A DNA stretch of 64,000 nucleotides from Mesostigma viride. Lineage: Eukaryota > Streptophyta > Mesostigmatophyceae > Mesostigmatales > Mesostigmataceae. The notes beneath the pieces were generated by a model, which worked only from the letters and a program-made list of their open reading frames with translations, did not search any database and was not told the DNA's origin. Shown in pieces: positions 44,809 through 54,552 of this stretch. The stretch lies in the NCBI GenBank assembly GCA_009746045.1, contig RPFO01001231.1:83501-147500 (forward strand), read 5' to 3'. A program made the position numbers and the translations under genes. The stretch's first letter is position 1, and the number at the start of each line of letters is the position of its first letter.

Positions 44809-45626
44809 AGCATTATACTTGATAAGTTATTAATATATCGATTGTCATTTTTTATAAAACTTCATAGATTGTTTTAAGAGAAAAAATAGTTTACTATTTT
44901 TTTCAAAAAAAAATAGTAGAGAAATAATTATTTAGTATTTATAATATTTTTTTCCTCTACATAAACAAATATATTATACATACTAAATAGATAGCAAATA
45001 TTTATTATTTATAATAAATATTCTTAGAAAATTTATTCTTTATTTTTCAAAAAACAATGTTGACAAGGAATAAAGAAGAACTTTGAAACAGTAGTCATAG
45101 AATTTTACTTATATTAAAACAAATGAATAAATTTTATTTTCTTATCAGATAATACTTAAAAAAAAATAATAATTATTGTTATTTTCCCTACTATTTTAAA
45201 GATTTATAAATAAAATTTGTATAAATATTGTTTTATTATTTCGTGAATTAATCTTGTTAAATTAGATTTTAAAAATGGATATTTTACTAAAGATTTTGAT
45301 TCGCAAATAAAAATATAAGAACTTGATAAAATAAAATAAAATAATATTAACTCGTAAACAATAAATTAGATGACAGCAAGACATAAAACAATAAAATAAT
45401 TAAACTTTGATTTTTCAATGAATAAATCTTTAATTATATAACTAATAGGTTAATAAAATTCATAAGAGAATATTATTGTAATAAATAAGAAAAGACATTT
45501 TATATTATCTTTTTCTTATAAACAGTGAGAGTCAATTTTTTCATTTTTGTTTTACTTCAAAACCATTTTTTAAAACATTATTTTTCTCGTTGATACATTT
45601 TATATAAAAAGATCATATATATTTAA
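44809..45626. other. Long spacer ndhB-BioY-like gene
   Basis: 818 bases of highly A/T-rich sequence between divergent genes. No open frame of note, no tRNA, and only weak A/T palindromes (for example around 44890-44925). The largest featureless stretch in the window. Confidence 0.6.
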
Positions 45627-46298
45627 ATGAATAAATTTTTTTCAATCAATATTATTCTATGGGCATTAATTGGATTAAATTTTCATATTCTGAGTTATTC
45701 TCTAAAAATAAGTATTAGTAATTTTCCATGGCAATGGCCACAAGAAGGATTAGAAACATATATGATCCATACTGATTATTATTTAGGTTCTATATTATTT
45801 ATATCTTTTTTAGGAGGTAGATTTGCGTCTTTAATTTCACAATTAGCTTATCAAATAATACAAATTAATATAGTCCAATTGATCATATTTTTTTCTAAAA
45901 ATTTACATATTTCTTTTTTATTACCCAATATTTTGAATCAACTTATAAATTTAGATACTAATAGAGGAACAATAACAGAATATACATGCATTCAAGATCA
46001 TATAATTAATAATGGATGGTTATCATATTTTGTTGTTAATCTAATATCATATGACCTATTTGAAAATACATTAAATCAATATAATACTCAAGCAATTGAT
46101 TCTTTTTTTAATAAAAGCGTAATTTTTTTGATAAGACTTTATATTATGAACATCTTATTTAGTTTATTAACAAGTAATTCATTAAATGAATGGATTATGT
46201 ATTCTATAAAAGACAATTTTTTATTACTGCCAAATCAATTAATTATTATTTGTTCAGTGGTATTATTAGTATTTTTATTACAATTTTGTGTGTATTAA
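45627..46298 (+). CDS. BioY-like membrane protein (diverged)
   Basis: 223 residues with five or six hydrophobic segments. The N-terminal part, ILWALIGLN then FPWQWPQEGLETY and YYLGSILFISFLGGRFASL, follows the pattern of cyanobacterial BioY, the biotin-binding S-component of an ECF transporter. The C-terminal LLPNQLIIICSVVLLV matches the family end (SLPGQLAVVCAV as remembered). The middle is much diverged and lacks the glycine-rich segments of BioY. No EcfA/EcfT genes are in the window. It may be a biotin importer subunit or a former one; family assignment is from memory. Confidence 0.6.
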   Translation: MNKFFSINIILWALIGLNFHILSYSLKISISNFPWQWPQEGLETYMIHTDYYLGSILFISFLGGRFASLISQLAYQIIQINIVQLIIFFSKNLHISFLLPNILNQLINLDTNRGTITEYTCIQDHIINNGWLSYFVVNLISYDLFENTLNQYNTQAIDSFFNKSVIFLIRLYIMNILFSLLTSNSLNEWIMYSIKDNFLLLPNQLIIICSVVLLVFLLQFCVY

Positions 46299-46593
46299 TG
46301 GAGAAAATAAATTAAATATCTAATTTATTTGCAATACTGCATTTCTATTAACAAAATGAAGAAGAACAAAGACTTTAATAACTTGTTATAATTTAGAAGA
46401 TACTTTCTTGCTTTTTTCTCATAGAGTGAGAAATAATCTTAAATTATGGTATTTGTTATAAACATATATATTTTTAAAATATATATAATGCAAATAAAAA
46501 TCTAATGATGCAGAATAGCTTCGTAGATTTTCCATATTGTTTCTATTTTTTGAAACATAATTTATATAAAAATGTAAATAAGGCAATAAATTA

Positions 46594-46704
46594 ATGATCG
46601 CTTCCTATTTACCTTCTATTTTAGTACCTTTAGTAGGTTTAGTGTTTCCAGCAATTGCAATGGCTTCACTGTTTTTATATATTGAACAAGAAGAAATTAG
46701 TTAA
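46594..46704 (+). CDS. psaI: Photosystem I subunit VIII
   Basis: Single-helix PSI subunit, 36 residues: [20 protein letters not shown] then [16 protein letters not shown], matching the family ([17 protein letters not shown]...). Starts at the ATG after GCAATAAATTA; no strong ribosome binding site. Confidence 0.97.
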   Translation: MIASYLPSILVPLVGLVFPAIAMASLFLYIEQEEIS

Positions 46705-46753
46705 TTAGAATTTTTTAAAAATTTAACTACAACATTTTTTTTATTGTTTTGTA

Positions 46754-46793
46754 CTTCTTCCAGGGGGCTAATGGAACCGTATCCTGGAAGAAG
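46754..46793 (+). terminator. 3' stem-loop of psaI
   Basis: Arms CTTCTTCCAGG (46754-46764) and CCTGGAAGAAG (46783-46793) around an 18-base G-rich loop, 49 bases past psaI and ahead of the convergent psbJ. Confidence 0.7.
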
Positions 46794-46896
46794 ATACTAA
46801 AACTATTTCTAAGTTAGTAAATTTTTTACTATGTGCATAATACTATAATTTTTCTATGTATATATACATATACATATACATAGATGGTTCACTTTG

Positions 46897-47025
46897 TTAT
46901 AGTGATGATCCTAAACCAGAATAAGAACCATAAAAAAATAAAGCAAGTAAACCTATAGCTAAAAGACCTACAACTGTACCCACTAACCATAGTGGGATTC
47001 GTCCGGTAGTTCCAGTATTAGACAT
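46897..47025 (-). CDS. psbJ: Photosystem II protein J
   Basis: PSII subunit near cytochrome b559, 42 residues: [20 protein letters not shown]... [13 protein letters not shown], matching the family. Last gene of the leftward psbE-psbF-psbL-psbJ operon. Confidence 0.98.
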   Translation of the reverse strand: MSNTGTTGRIPLWLVGTVVGLLAIGLLALFFYGSYSGLGSSL

Positions 47026-47128
47026 GAATATTCCTCTATTCCATTTTCGATAAAAGGTCAGTGCTCATGACCCAAGTAGCAATAGGTATAAAAATGACTT
47101 AACTATATAAATTAATAAAAAAATTTAA

Positions 47129-47245
47129 TTAGTTAAAAATATAACTGGAGAATAAAATTGCTAATACAAAAATAAGCAATAATCCCCAATAAAGACTAGT
47201 ACGATTTAATTCAACTTCTTGTTTGTTAGGATTTGGTTCTGTCAT
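47129..47245 (-). CDS. psbL: Photosystem II protein L
   Basis: PSII subunit, 38 residues: [20 protein letters not shown] then [18 protein letters not shown], the family pattern. A genuine ATG start, so no start-codon editing is needed. 18 bases after psbF. Confidence 0.98.
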   Translation of the reverse strand: MTEPNPNKQEVELNRTSLYWGLLLIFVLAILFSSYIFN

Positions 47246-47263
47246 AATAACCTCTTATACCTG

Positions 47264-47398
<135 letters not shown>

Positions 47399-47412
47399 CT
47401 ATTTTTATTAAT

Positions 47413-47658
47413 TTATTTAGTATATTGATTTAATTGTTCTAAAGCATTAAAACGATCAGTGATCAATGGAATATCTTGTCGATCTTCAGTAAAATACTCG
47501 TTAGGTCTAGGAGTGCCAAACACGTCATAAGCAAGACCTGTACTTACAAATAACCATCCAGAAACAAATAAAGATGGAATAGTAATACTATGAATAACCC
47601 AATAACGAATACTGGTAATAATGTCACTAAAAGGACGTTCCTCTGTAGAACCAGCCAT
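47413..47658 (-). CDS. psbE: Cytochrome b559 alpha subunit
   Basis: 81 residues; the haem-ligand His is in [20 protein letters not shown], and the lumenal tail [20 protein letters not shown] is standard. CTAAGGAGCTTGGC provides a strong ribosome binding site before ATG 47658. First gene of psbE-psbF-psbL-psbJ. Confidence 0.99.
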   Translation of the reverse strand: MAGSTEERPFSDIITSIRYWVIHSITIPSLFVSGWLFVSTGLAYDVFGTPRPNEYFTEDRQDIPLITDRFNALEQLNQYTK

Positions 47659-48195
47659 GCCAAGCTCCTTACGTGAAAATAGATTGATCTTATCTTATTT
47701 GAGATAGATCCAAAACCAATAAAGAGGATTGTGGTACCTCTATACCCTTAGAATTTTTTTCTAAGTATAATTATAATTATATTATTTCTTTGACATTTTC
47801 ACTTATTCTTAATTTAGTTAAGTAAAAATAAGCTATTTGTAAAGATTGTAGACTACTACTCACTTGTTCATTTGCAGAGGTTTCTGTCTTATAGAAGTTA
47901 TAAATGTTGCTATAAGCAACTAATTCCATCTTTTCTGCAAATTAACACACTATGTTTTATCACTACAACAATATTTATTGTTGCTTGAATTTTCAGTCAA
48001 TGGAAACTAGAATATTCAAATATGAACATCACTCTTGTCAAAGAGAAATACTCCATTGCCATTAGTATATCCTTGAGGGCTTAACAGAGCAAGGTTTTTT
48101 TTATAGATATAATAATCCGTTTATTATAAAATATTCTTTTTTTCAAATTTAAAAATAATAATTATTATTTTTAAATTAAATATAATTTGTTTTAG
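47659..48195. other. Spacer psbE-trnG with decayed coding-like tracts
   Basis: 537 bases. On the minus strand 47777-47929 is an open 50-codon ATG frame (starts MELVAYSNIYNFYKTETS), and around 48000-48090 another minus frame reads LLSPQGYTNGNGVFLFDKSD before a stop. Composition is richer in G/C than in other spacers. I do not recognise either; they may be remnants of one former gene. The psbE promoter must also lie here. Confidence 0.45.
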
Positions 48196-48267
48196 AGCGG
48201 GTAACGCGATTCGAACGCGCGACATCAACCTTGGCAAGGTTACGCTCTACCACTGAGCTATACCCGC
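48196..48267 (-). tRNA. trnG-GCC: tRNA-Gly (GCC)
   Basis: Acceptor GCGGGTA/TACCCGC, anticodon arm TAACC-TTGCCAA-GGTTG, T arm GCGCG-TTCGAAT-CGCGT. Second glycine isoacceptor of the window. Confidence 0.96.
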
Positions 48268-48360
48268 ATTAAATTATAAAGAATTATTCCACAGAATAAT
48301 TAATTTGTCAATCAAATAAGAGAAAAGAAAAAGGATGATAAAGAAATGAATTCAATTATT

Positions 48361-48392
<32 letters not shown>

Positions 48393-48719
48393 AATTTTTT
48401 TTCATAAAACTAGTATTCAAAAAATTACTCATGAATAAACAAATATTTAAGTGTAAGTATACATAAAAAAATATATTTTTATCTTTTTTTTAGACTAAAA
48501 AAGAAAGAAATATTTAATATAATTCCTAATTTGAATTATATCTTTGTTTACAAAAATTTTTTAATTATTTGTCTATGTTTTTATTAAAAACTGTTCTTAG
48601 ATAATTTGATTTAATTATTTAATATCAGATAATAATAGTTAAGATATATTTTATTTATTTCAAATAAATAATTTTAATAAACTAAAATAATATTCTAATA
48701 TTAAAAATATTGTTGTTAT
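48268..48719. other. Spacer trnG-psbZ with a (TAA)n/(TTA)n tract
   Basis: 452 AT-rich bases. A trinucleotide tract TAATAATAA... turning into TTATTATTA (about 48361-48392) is a self-complementary microsatellite. No gene seen. Confidence 0.6.
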
Positions 48720-48908
48720 TTAAACAACAAAAGAATTTAGAATGCCTACAGCAAATACTAAACTAATCCATAATAGAGCTCCAGAAAAAACAAAATTCTT
48801 GGATTTTACCCAACCTTCTGGAGAAGCAAATATTACAGGAACGCCAATAACCATTAGAAAAGATGTTGCAATTAATGCAAGAACTGTTAATTGAAATGCA
48901 GCAAGCAT
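48720..48908 (-). CDS. psbZ: Photosystem II protein Z
   Basis: PSII subunit that stabilises the link to light-harvesting antennae, 62 residues, two membrane helices. [20 protein letters not shown], the loop [14 protein letters not shown] and the C-terminal GILNSFVV match the family (ycf9). GAGGAGAAACACACT before the ATG is a good ribosome binding site. Confidence 0.98.
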   Translation of the reverse strand: MLAAFQLTVLALIATSFLMVIGVPVIFASPEGWVKSKNFVFSGALLWISLVFAVGILNSFVV

Positions 48909-49232
48909 AGTGTGTTTCTCCTCAATATATGAACACTATAAATAGTATTTTATTTCTTTTTTTAAATGAAATACAGCTAATTTATAAAAAAACATGCGTT
49001 TTGTTTTATGCATAATTTTTATACATAAAAAAAATTATTTAACTTAATTTTTAATTTTATGCATAACTGTTTGATTTCATCAAATAAAAAATGTTCTTTT
49101 TTTATTTATATAAAAATATCAGTCAATAATAACTATAGTAACAATTTCCATATATAATTGTATAGTAACACTTATATAGATAACATAAAAGAAAACATTT
49201 ATGAATTGCTATTTTATAAACTAATAGTTATA
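48909..49232. other. Divergent spacer psbZ-trnS(UGA)
   Basis: 324 bases, AT-rich; no gene or strong hairpin recognised. Confidence 0.6.
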
Positions 49233-49320
49233 GGAGAGGTGGCAGAGATGGTCGATTGCGTCTGATTTGAAATCAGATGAACCTTTTTAGGTTCCGAGGG
49301 TTCGAATCCCTCCTTCTCCG
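49233..49320 (+). tRNA. trnS-UGA: tRNA-Ser (UGA)
   Basis: Class II: acceptor GGAGAGG/CTTCTCC, G73, anticodon arm TCTGA-TTTGAAA-TCAGA, variable arm GAACC-TTTTTA-GGTTC, T arm GAGGG-TTCGAAT-CCCTC. Confidence 0.97.
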
Positions 49321-49390
49321 AAGCCGCAATAATTATGAAATATTTTTTGTGTATTACTTTTATGAATAAGTAAAAAGGATTTTTTAACCA

Positions 49391-52063
49391 ATGCAGCAAA
49401 ATCATATGAGTCTTAGTAACATGATCAAAGAAGTCAAAGAAGTCTTTTTTCATGTTCCAGCATTATTAATACCTACACGTTATCGAGAAATTTATAGAGA
49501 AATAGATAGAGCTCCTAAATTATTAGAACAGTCATTTTATACGATTTTTATTAAAGTTTGGAATATTACAGAAAAAGTAACAGTTACAGATGTTTTTTAT
49601 TATAGTTCTGTAGAAGATCCACTTGGTTTACAATCTCCTAGACATAGTCGTTGGGCTCAAAATACAGATGAAGAACAAAGAAAACAAGCTCGTATTATTA
49701 TTCAATCAGTTTATAAACCTAATTCATTTATAAGAATTACTAGTAATAAATTTACTAGAGTACTAATAACAAGTTTATTTGTATTAACTTATTTCCAATC
49801 TAATGGAGTTTTTCAATCTTTTCCTTATTTTGAATCTCAAATTAATGGTTTTCTTTTCAAAAAAATGAATAATATTAATCAGTTAGAAATTAATAGTACA
49901 AATACATGTATTATCAAAATAACTGATCTTTTAACACATCAGAAATCTAAAGAATTGCTAGGAAATTCTCTTCCAACTAACAGTATATTAAGATGGAAAA
50001 TGCATTCAAAAATATCTGATATTAAAACGATATTTAATATGCCAGAAAAATGGATATATCTTCCTTTAGGACTAGGATTAGAAAATAGTGAACAAATTTT
50101 TAGTTATAGAAATTTTGATATTTGTAATTTGACGAAAAATAGTTCAAATATTATGAAAATAAAAAATAATAGAACTATTTTAGATCCAAAAATTGATAAA
50201 TATCCTTTAGTATTAAAGAATAAGGAAAATATTTTATTTTTTCACAAATTACCAATTCAATTTTTTTTATTTCCATATATTGTTTTAAGAATTTGGCTTG
50301 CTCCTGTATTTGTTCTATGGTGGTCATATCAATTTAATTCTGAAGAAAAAGAAAATATTAAAAATAATTTAAAAAATATTCATGATATAGAAATAAGTAC
50401 TATTCAAAAATTTGTTGCAAAAGCTATAACCTTTAGAGACATAGGTGGTATGGAATCTCTGAAACAGGAATTGGCTACAGTAGCTTTTTTGCTTAAACAA
50501 AAAAATTATTCTAATAGTTATCCTATGGGGTATTTGTTTGCTGGACCTCCAGGTACAGGAAAAACATTAATGGCTAAAGCTATGTCTTATGAAGCAGAAA
50601 CACCATATTTGTATGTAGAAGGTTCACAATTTAGATGTAGAGAAGAAGGAGTGGCTAATGCACGCGTTGACGATCTTTTCAAACAAATTCAGAATATTAG
50701 TCCATGTATTTTATATATAGATGAAATAGATTCTATTGCTGAAAGAAGAGAAGAAGCTAATAAACAATTAGAACAATTGAAAACAATTGGAGACTCAATT
50801 GAAGGTTCCAATATTAATATAGATCAAAAACCTTCTGATACTGTATTAATGCAGTTTTTAATTTACATGGATGGATACAAAAAAAGAAATGATTTGATAA
50901 TTATTGGCGCTACAAATAGAATAGAAACTTTGGATGATGCCATTATGCGTCCTGGACGTTTTGATCGTCAAATTGTATTTTCTCCACCATTTTTTGAAGA
51001 AAGAAAAGATATTCTTAGAATTTTTTTACGTAATACTAAAGCATTAGTAGATGATACAACTAAAACTATGATGGCAGAACGCTCTATTGGTCTTAATGGT
51101 TGTGATTTAAGACTTTTAGCAGATAACATTCTTCTTTTATCAGCTTTAGAATCAAGAAATCAACAAAAAACTATTCCAGTTATTAATGAGGATACTTTTG
51201 ATAGAGCATTAGAACGTGTATCTAGAATTAGACATATCATTTCCAATTATGAACTAGCTTTTGGTAAATATGATTTTTATCGAACAGCTTATCATGAAGC
51301 TGGAATTGCTTTAATTCATACTTTACTACCAGAATGCAGACCTGTTTATTCGGTTAAATTATTTCCAAAACCATTAAATGATCGTTATTTGGAAATTGAA
51401 AGAGAAAATCTGAAAGTTCCTTCATCAGATATTATTTCTACTAATAATATAGATTATTTTGTACAAAAAATAGTTGGTTTATTAGCAGGAAGAGCTGCAG
51501 AAAGTATATTGTTTGATTTTTATCCTGGCCAAATAAGTACATATTTGAATAAAACATATGATCCTAATATTCAAGGAGCTTATAATATTGCACATCATAT
51601 TGTTGAATTTGGTTTGTTAGATTCTGTTACAGGAGTTATACATTATCTAAATTCTGAAAATGAAAATAATATTAAAGATCCATTTGTTACTAAAATTAAT
51701 GATCTTATTCAAAATAAAGTTACATTAAAAACCAATAGAGAATTGAGAAAATATTCTCAAGCTGCTTCTATATTAGATTTTAATGAATTTTGGTATGAAC
51801 AAGATTATCCATGGCAATTTGATTTTATTAAAAAACAATATATTTATTCAAATGAATCATCTAGAAATCTAGATATGGAAATAGTTTCTATATTACATAC
51901 TTTATTTCAATATACATATGATTTTTTAAAATCTAATGAACAATTATTGGATCATTTAGCATCTCTTGTTTTAAAAAATAAGAGTATATCTCAAAAAGAA
52001 ATCCATTTAGTAGTCAATTCATATGGTATTAAAATACCAACAAAAACTTGGAAAGCATGGTAA
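49391..52063 (+). CDS. ftsH: FtsH-like AAA protein with degenerate protease site
   Basis: 890 residues. Membrane segments lie near residues 125-136 and 285-312, then an FtsH AAA module: Walker A GPPGTGKT (385-392), Walker B ILYIDEID (440-447) and arginine fingers in RPGRFDRQ (520-527). The zinc motif reads HEAGI at 635-639, so the second His of HEAGH is Ile, and the pore-loop aromatic-Val-Gly is replaced by CREEGV (416-421). The ATPase looks intact and the peptidase dead, as in FtsHi proteins of the plastid Ycf2/FtsHi import motor. The long N-terminal region (1-340) has no match I know. An alternative start is Met6. Confidence 0.85.
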   Translation: MQQNHMSLSNMIKEVKEVFFHVPALLIPTRYREIYREIDRAPKLLEQSFYTIFIKVWNITEKVTVTDVFYYSSVEDPLGLQSPRHSRWAQNTDEEQRKQARIIIQSVYKPNSFIRITSNKFTRVLITSLFVLTYFQSNGVFQSFPYFESQINGFLFKKMNNINQLEINSTNTCIIKITDLLTHQKSKELLGNSLPTNSILRWKMHSKISDIKTIFNMPEKWIYLPLGLGLENSEQIFSYRNFDICNLTKNSSNIMKIKNNRTILDPKIDKYPLVLKNKENILFFHKLPIQFFLFPYIVLRIWLAPVFVLWWSYQFNSEEKENIKNNLKNIHDIEISTIQKFVAKAITFRDIGGMESLKQELATVAFLLKQKNYSNSYPMGYLFAGPPGTGKTLMAKAMSYEAETPYLYVEGSQFRCREEGVANARVDDLFKQIQNISPCILYIDEIDSIAERREEANKQLEQLKTIGDSIEGSNINIDQKPSDTVLMQFLIYMDGYKKRNDLIIIGATNRIETLDDAIMRPGRFDRQIVFSPPFFEERKDILRIFLRNTKALVDDTTKTMMAERSIGLNGCDLRLLADNILLLSALESRNQQKTIPVINEDTFDRALERVSRIRHIISNYELAFGKYDFYRTAYHEAGIALIHTLLPECRPVYSVKLFPKPLNDRYLEIERENLKVPSSDIISTNNIDYFVQKIVGLLAGRAAESILFDFYPGQISTYLNKTYDPNIQGAYNIAHHIVEFGLLDSVTGVIHYLNSENENNIKDPFVTKINDLIQNKVTLKTNRELRKYSQAASILDFNEFWYEQDYPWQFDFIKKQYIYSNESSRNLDMEIVSILHTLFQYTYDFLKSNEQLLDHLASLVLKNKSISQKEIHLVVNSYGIKIPTKTWKAW

Positions 52064-52080
52064 TGGAAGAAAAATAATAT

Positions 52081-52154
52081 CGGGACTGACGGGGTTCGAA
52101 CCCGCAACTTCCGCCTTGACAGGGCGGTGCTCTAACCAGTTGAACTACAATCCC
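52081..52154 (-). tRNA. trnD-GUC: tRNA-Asp (GUC)
   Basis: Acceptor GGGATTG/CAGTCCC, G73, anticodon arm CCGCC-CTGTCAA-GGCGG, T arm GCGGG-TTCGAAC-CCCGT. Starts 17 bases after the ftsH-like stop, on the opposite strand. Confidence 0.97.
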
Positions 52155-52396
52155 ACAGTTGTTATTATGCTACCATAGTGCCATGATTATAGTTTATTTG
52201 TCAAATATATTATTTATATTTTATAAATATAATATACTACAAGCACTTATAGTATCTTGAATAAGGAGCATAGATTTAAACATTTATTTCATTTCAGGTA
52301 ATCATTTTTCTAATATATTTTATTATATATTAGATTTTATTGAAAAAATAATTATTTTCTAGTTTAATAAAGACACATAAAAAAGAATAAAAATAT

Positions 52397-52744
52397 ATGA
52401 CAAGAGTAAAACGAGGCAATGTTGCTCGTAAACATCGTAACAAAATTCTTAATTTAGCTAAAGGATTTCGTGGAGCACATTCTGTACTATTTCGTACAGC
52501 AAATCAACAAATAATTAAATCTTTAAGATATGCTTATAGGGATAGAGCTAGAAAAAAACGAGATTTTAGAAAGTTATGGATTGCTAGAATTAATGCAGCA
52601 TCACGTCAAAATAATATCAGTTATAGTCAATTAATTAATCAATTAAAAACATCCAATATTTTATTAAATCGAAAAATTTTAGCACAAATTGCTCTTTTGG
52701 ATGGTCCAGTATTTTCTCAAATTGTTATGGAATCCAATTCTTAA
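52397..52744 (+). CDS. rpl20: 50S ribosomal protein bL20
   Basis: Large-subunit assembly protein, 115 residues. Starts [20 protein letters not shown]; contains [18 protein letters not shown] and [20 protein letters not shown], all diagnostic. Convergent with rps18, the common plastid layout; a hairpin separates them. Confidence 0.98.
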   Translation: MTRVKRGNVARKHRNKILNLAKGFRGAHSVLFRTANQQIIKSLRYAYRDRARKKRDFRKLWIARINAASRQNNISYSQLINQLKTSNILLNRKILAQIALLDGPVFSQIVMESNS

Positions 52745-52753
52745 ATATTCTGG

Positions 52754-52787
52754 TTAATTTCCTATGTGAAGAAACATAGGAAATTAA
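52754..52787. terminator. Hairpin between rpl20 and rps18
   Basis: Arms TTAATTTCCTATGT (52754-52767) and complement (52774-52787), six-base loop, 9 bases after rpl20 and 35 bases from the rps18 stop; may act for both convergent genes. Confidence 0.75.
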
Positions 52788-52821
52788 TCACAACATATGT
52801 TTCCAAAGAATCATTTTGAAT

Positions 52822-53037
52822 TTAAATTTCTTGATTAAGAAAAGGTAATAAAGTTAAAAAGCGTGCTTGTTTTATAGCTTTAGTAATTGCACGTTGTTGC
52901 TTAGCACTTATATTATTAACACGTCTTGGTAATATTTTCCCTTGTTCTGTTATAAATTGACTTAATAAATCTATATTTTTATAATCTATAGAATCTGTTG
53001 GTTTGATTGGGGATGTGCGACGACGAGAAAAAGTCAT
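52822..53037 (-). CDS. rps18: 30S ribosomal protein bS18
   Basis: 71 residues. Contains [20 protein letters not shown] and [20 protein letters not shown] followed by ARFLTLLPF, the family core. Second after rpl33 in the leftward psaJ-rpl33-rps18 unit, 45 bases downstream of it. Confidence 0.97.
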   Translation of the reverse strand: MTFSRRRTSPIKPTDSIDYKNIDLLSQFITEQGKILPRRVNNISAKQQRAITKAIKQARFLTLLPFLNQEI

Positions 53038-53082
53038 AATTGTAAATTTTGTAATATTATTTAAATCTAAAAAAAATATATA

Positions 53083-53277
53083 TTATTTTATTTCTTTATG
53101 AATAGTCGATTGATTACAATGAGAGCAGAATTTTTTTAATTCTAATCTATTAGGCGTATTACGACGATTTTTTTGAGTCATATATCTTGAAATACCAGTA
53201 GAACGTTTATTGTTATTATTTTTACAAGAAGTACATTCTAATGTGATACTTATTCTTATACCTTTTGTTTTTGCCAT
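53083..53277 (-). CDS. rpl33: 50S ribosomal protein bL33
   Basis: 64 residues. Starts [18 protein letters not shown] and has a second cysteine pair in [11 protein letters not shown], giving the CxxC...CxxC zinc site of this family, with [19 protein letters not shown] between. AAAGGATATATAT precedes the ATG. Confidence 0.97.
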   Translation of the reverse strand: MAKTKGIRISITLECTSCKNNNNKRSTGISRYMTQKNRRNTPNRLELKKFCSHCNQSTIHKEIK

Positions 53278-53526
53278 ATATATATCCTTTTTATTGTTCC
53301 CCTTTTTATAAAATATCGCGATTATAATTTTGAATCAAATATAAAAGTTTTCTATCAATCTAATTTGTAGATTTTTCTAAATTAATTATGTTTATAATCA
53401 ATAATTTTTTAGTAGATAGAATAACCATTTCTCTTATTTATCTATTTGTATAGAAAAAAAGATATAGATTATTTATATATCTTGTGTGCATATGCACATC
53501 ACGTTTAATATAGAAAGATAGATTAT

Positions 53527-53655
53527 TTATTTCATAGGAACTAATAATGCATCAGGGAAAAAGCGATTGATTTCAATTAATAATCCAGCAAGAATAATAA
53601 ACCATATAGTTGCTAACACAGGTGCTGTGGAAAGATATTTCTGAAAATCTTGCAT
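53527..53655 (-). CDS. psaJ: Photosystem I subunit IX
   Basis: Single-helix PSI subunit, 42 residues: [20 protein letters not shown] then [20 protein letters not shown], matching the family. AAGGAGAAATATCA is a good ribosome binding site. Upstream of rpl33 and rps18 as in most plastids. Confidence 0.98.
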   Translation of the reverse strand: MQDFQKYLSTAPVLATIWFIILAGLLIEINRFFPDALLVPMK

Positions 53656-54308
53656 TGATATTTCTCCTTCAAAGCTTTTTTATTTCACAATATAATATAG
53701 GAAAATAGAAAAAAAATATTAATTAATTAAATAAATGAAATATAATATTTTTTTTGTAAGCCTTTTATGATTATTATTATGAAAATGTTTTCATATATAA
53801 AAAAATATTATGCTTACTCATTTTTTCTAAATAAGTAACAATTTGTTTTAGAAAAGAATAGAGATTTTGATTTGCATCTAAATCTTTAGTTCAATTTTAT
53901 TTCCAATAAATAACCTGTATATTTTCAAAATATAAAAATATACATATGTTTTAGTAAAAATATTTTTTTGTTACTTTTATATAAAAATTATATAGCAATA
54001 AAATAAAAAAAAACATGATTGTTCAATAAATCAATATTAATGGTAAATAATTTCTCATATATTTGACTAATAATTGGAAACAATAAGACATACTTTTTAT
54101 AAAATATAAAAAAATATTTAGTTTTGAATATTTTATTATTATTGGTGATAATCTTTGTTATTTATTGACTTAATATTACAAATAGGAATTATTTTTATTA
54201 TTAATTTGAAACATAAAAATATATTTCTTATATTCAATCATTTTTTGTATATAAATGTATATCTCTATTATATTTTCATGCTATTATACTATCTGCTAAC
54301 TGCAATAA
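53656..54308. other. Divergent spacer psaJ-trnP
   Basis: 653 bases of A/T-rich DNA without a recognisable gene, tRNA or strong hairpin. Confidence 0.6.
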
Positions 54309-54382
54309 CGGGATGTAACTCAGTTTGGTAGAGTGCGGCTTTTGGGAAGCCGACGTCGCAGGTTCGAATCCTGTCATCCCGA
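54309..54382 (+). tRNA. trnP-UGG: tRNA-Pro (UGG)
   Basis: Acceptor CGGGATG/CATCCCG, A73, anticodon arm CGGCT-TTTGGGA-AGCCG, T arm GCAGG-TTCGAAT-CCTGT. Confidence 0.97.
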
Positions 54383-54433
54383 AAGAATTTTTAGTATTTT
54401 ATTATTTATTAATTGATAATTAACACATTTAAT

Positions 54434-54506
54434 GCGTCCTTAGTTCAGTTGGTAGAACGCAGGTCTCCAAAACCTGATGTCGTAGGTTCAAGTCCTACAG
54501 GGCGTG
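54434..54506 (+). tRNA. trnW-CCA: tRNA-Trp (CCA)
   Basis: Acceptor GCGTCCT/AGGGCGT (wobble at 1-72), G73, anticodon arm CAGGT-CTCCAAA-ACCTG. Paired with trnP as in many plastids. Confidence 0.96.
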
Positions 54507-54552
54507 TTTTTATTTTTGTATAATTTTGACAATATATAAAAAAAATATATGT

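Noticed and set aside
46855-46884. TATA/CATA repeat before psbJ as a possible origin or array
   Set aside because: Only a short A/T-rich microsatellite; no spaced repeats. No CRISPR-like array occurs anywhere in the window.
49214-49453. 79-codon minus-strand frame over trnS-UGA and the ftsH-like start
   Set aside because: Covers a tRNA in antisense and overlaps a large, better supported gene.
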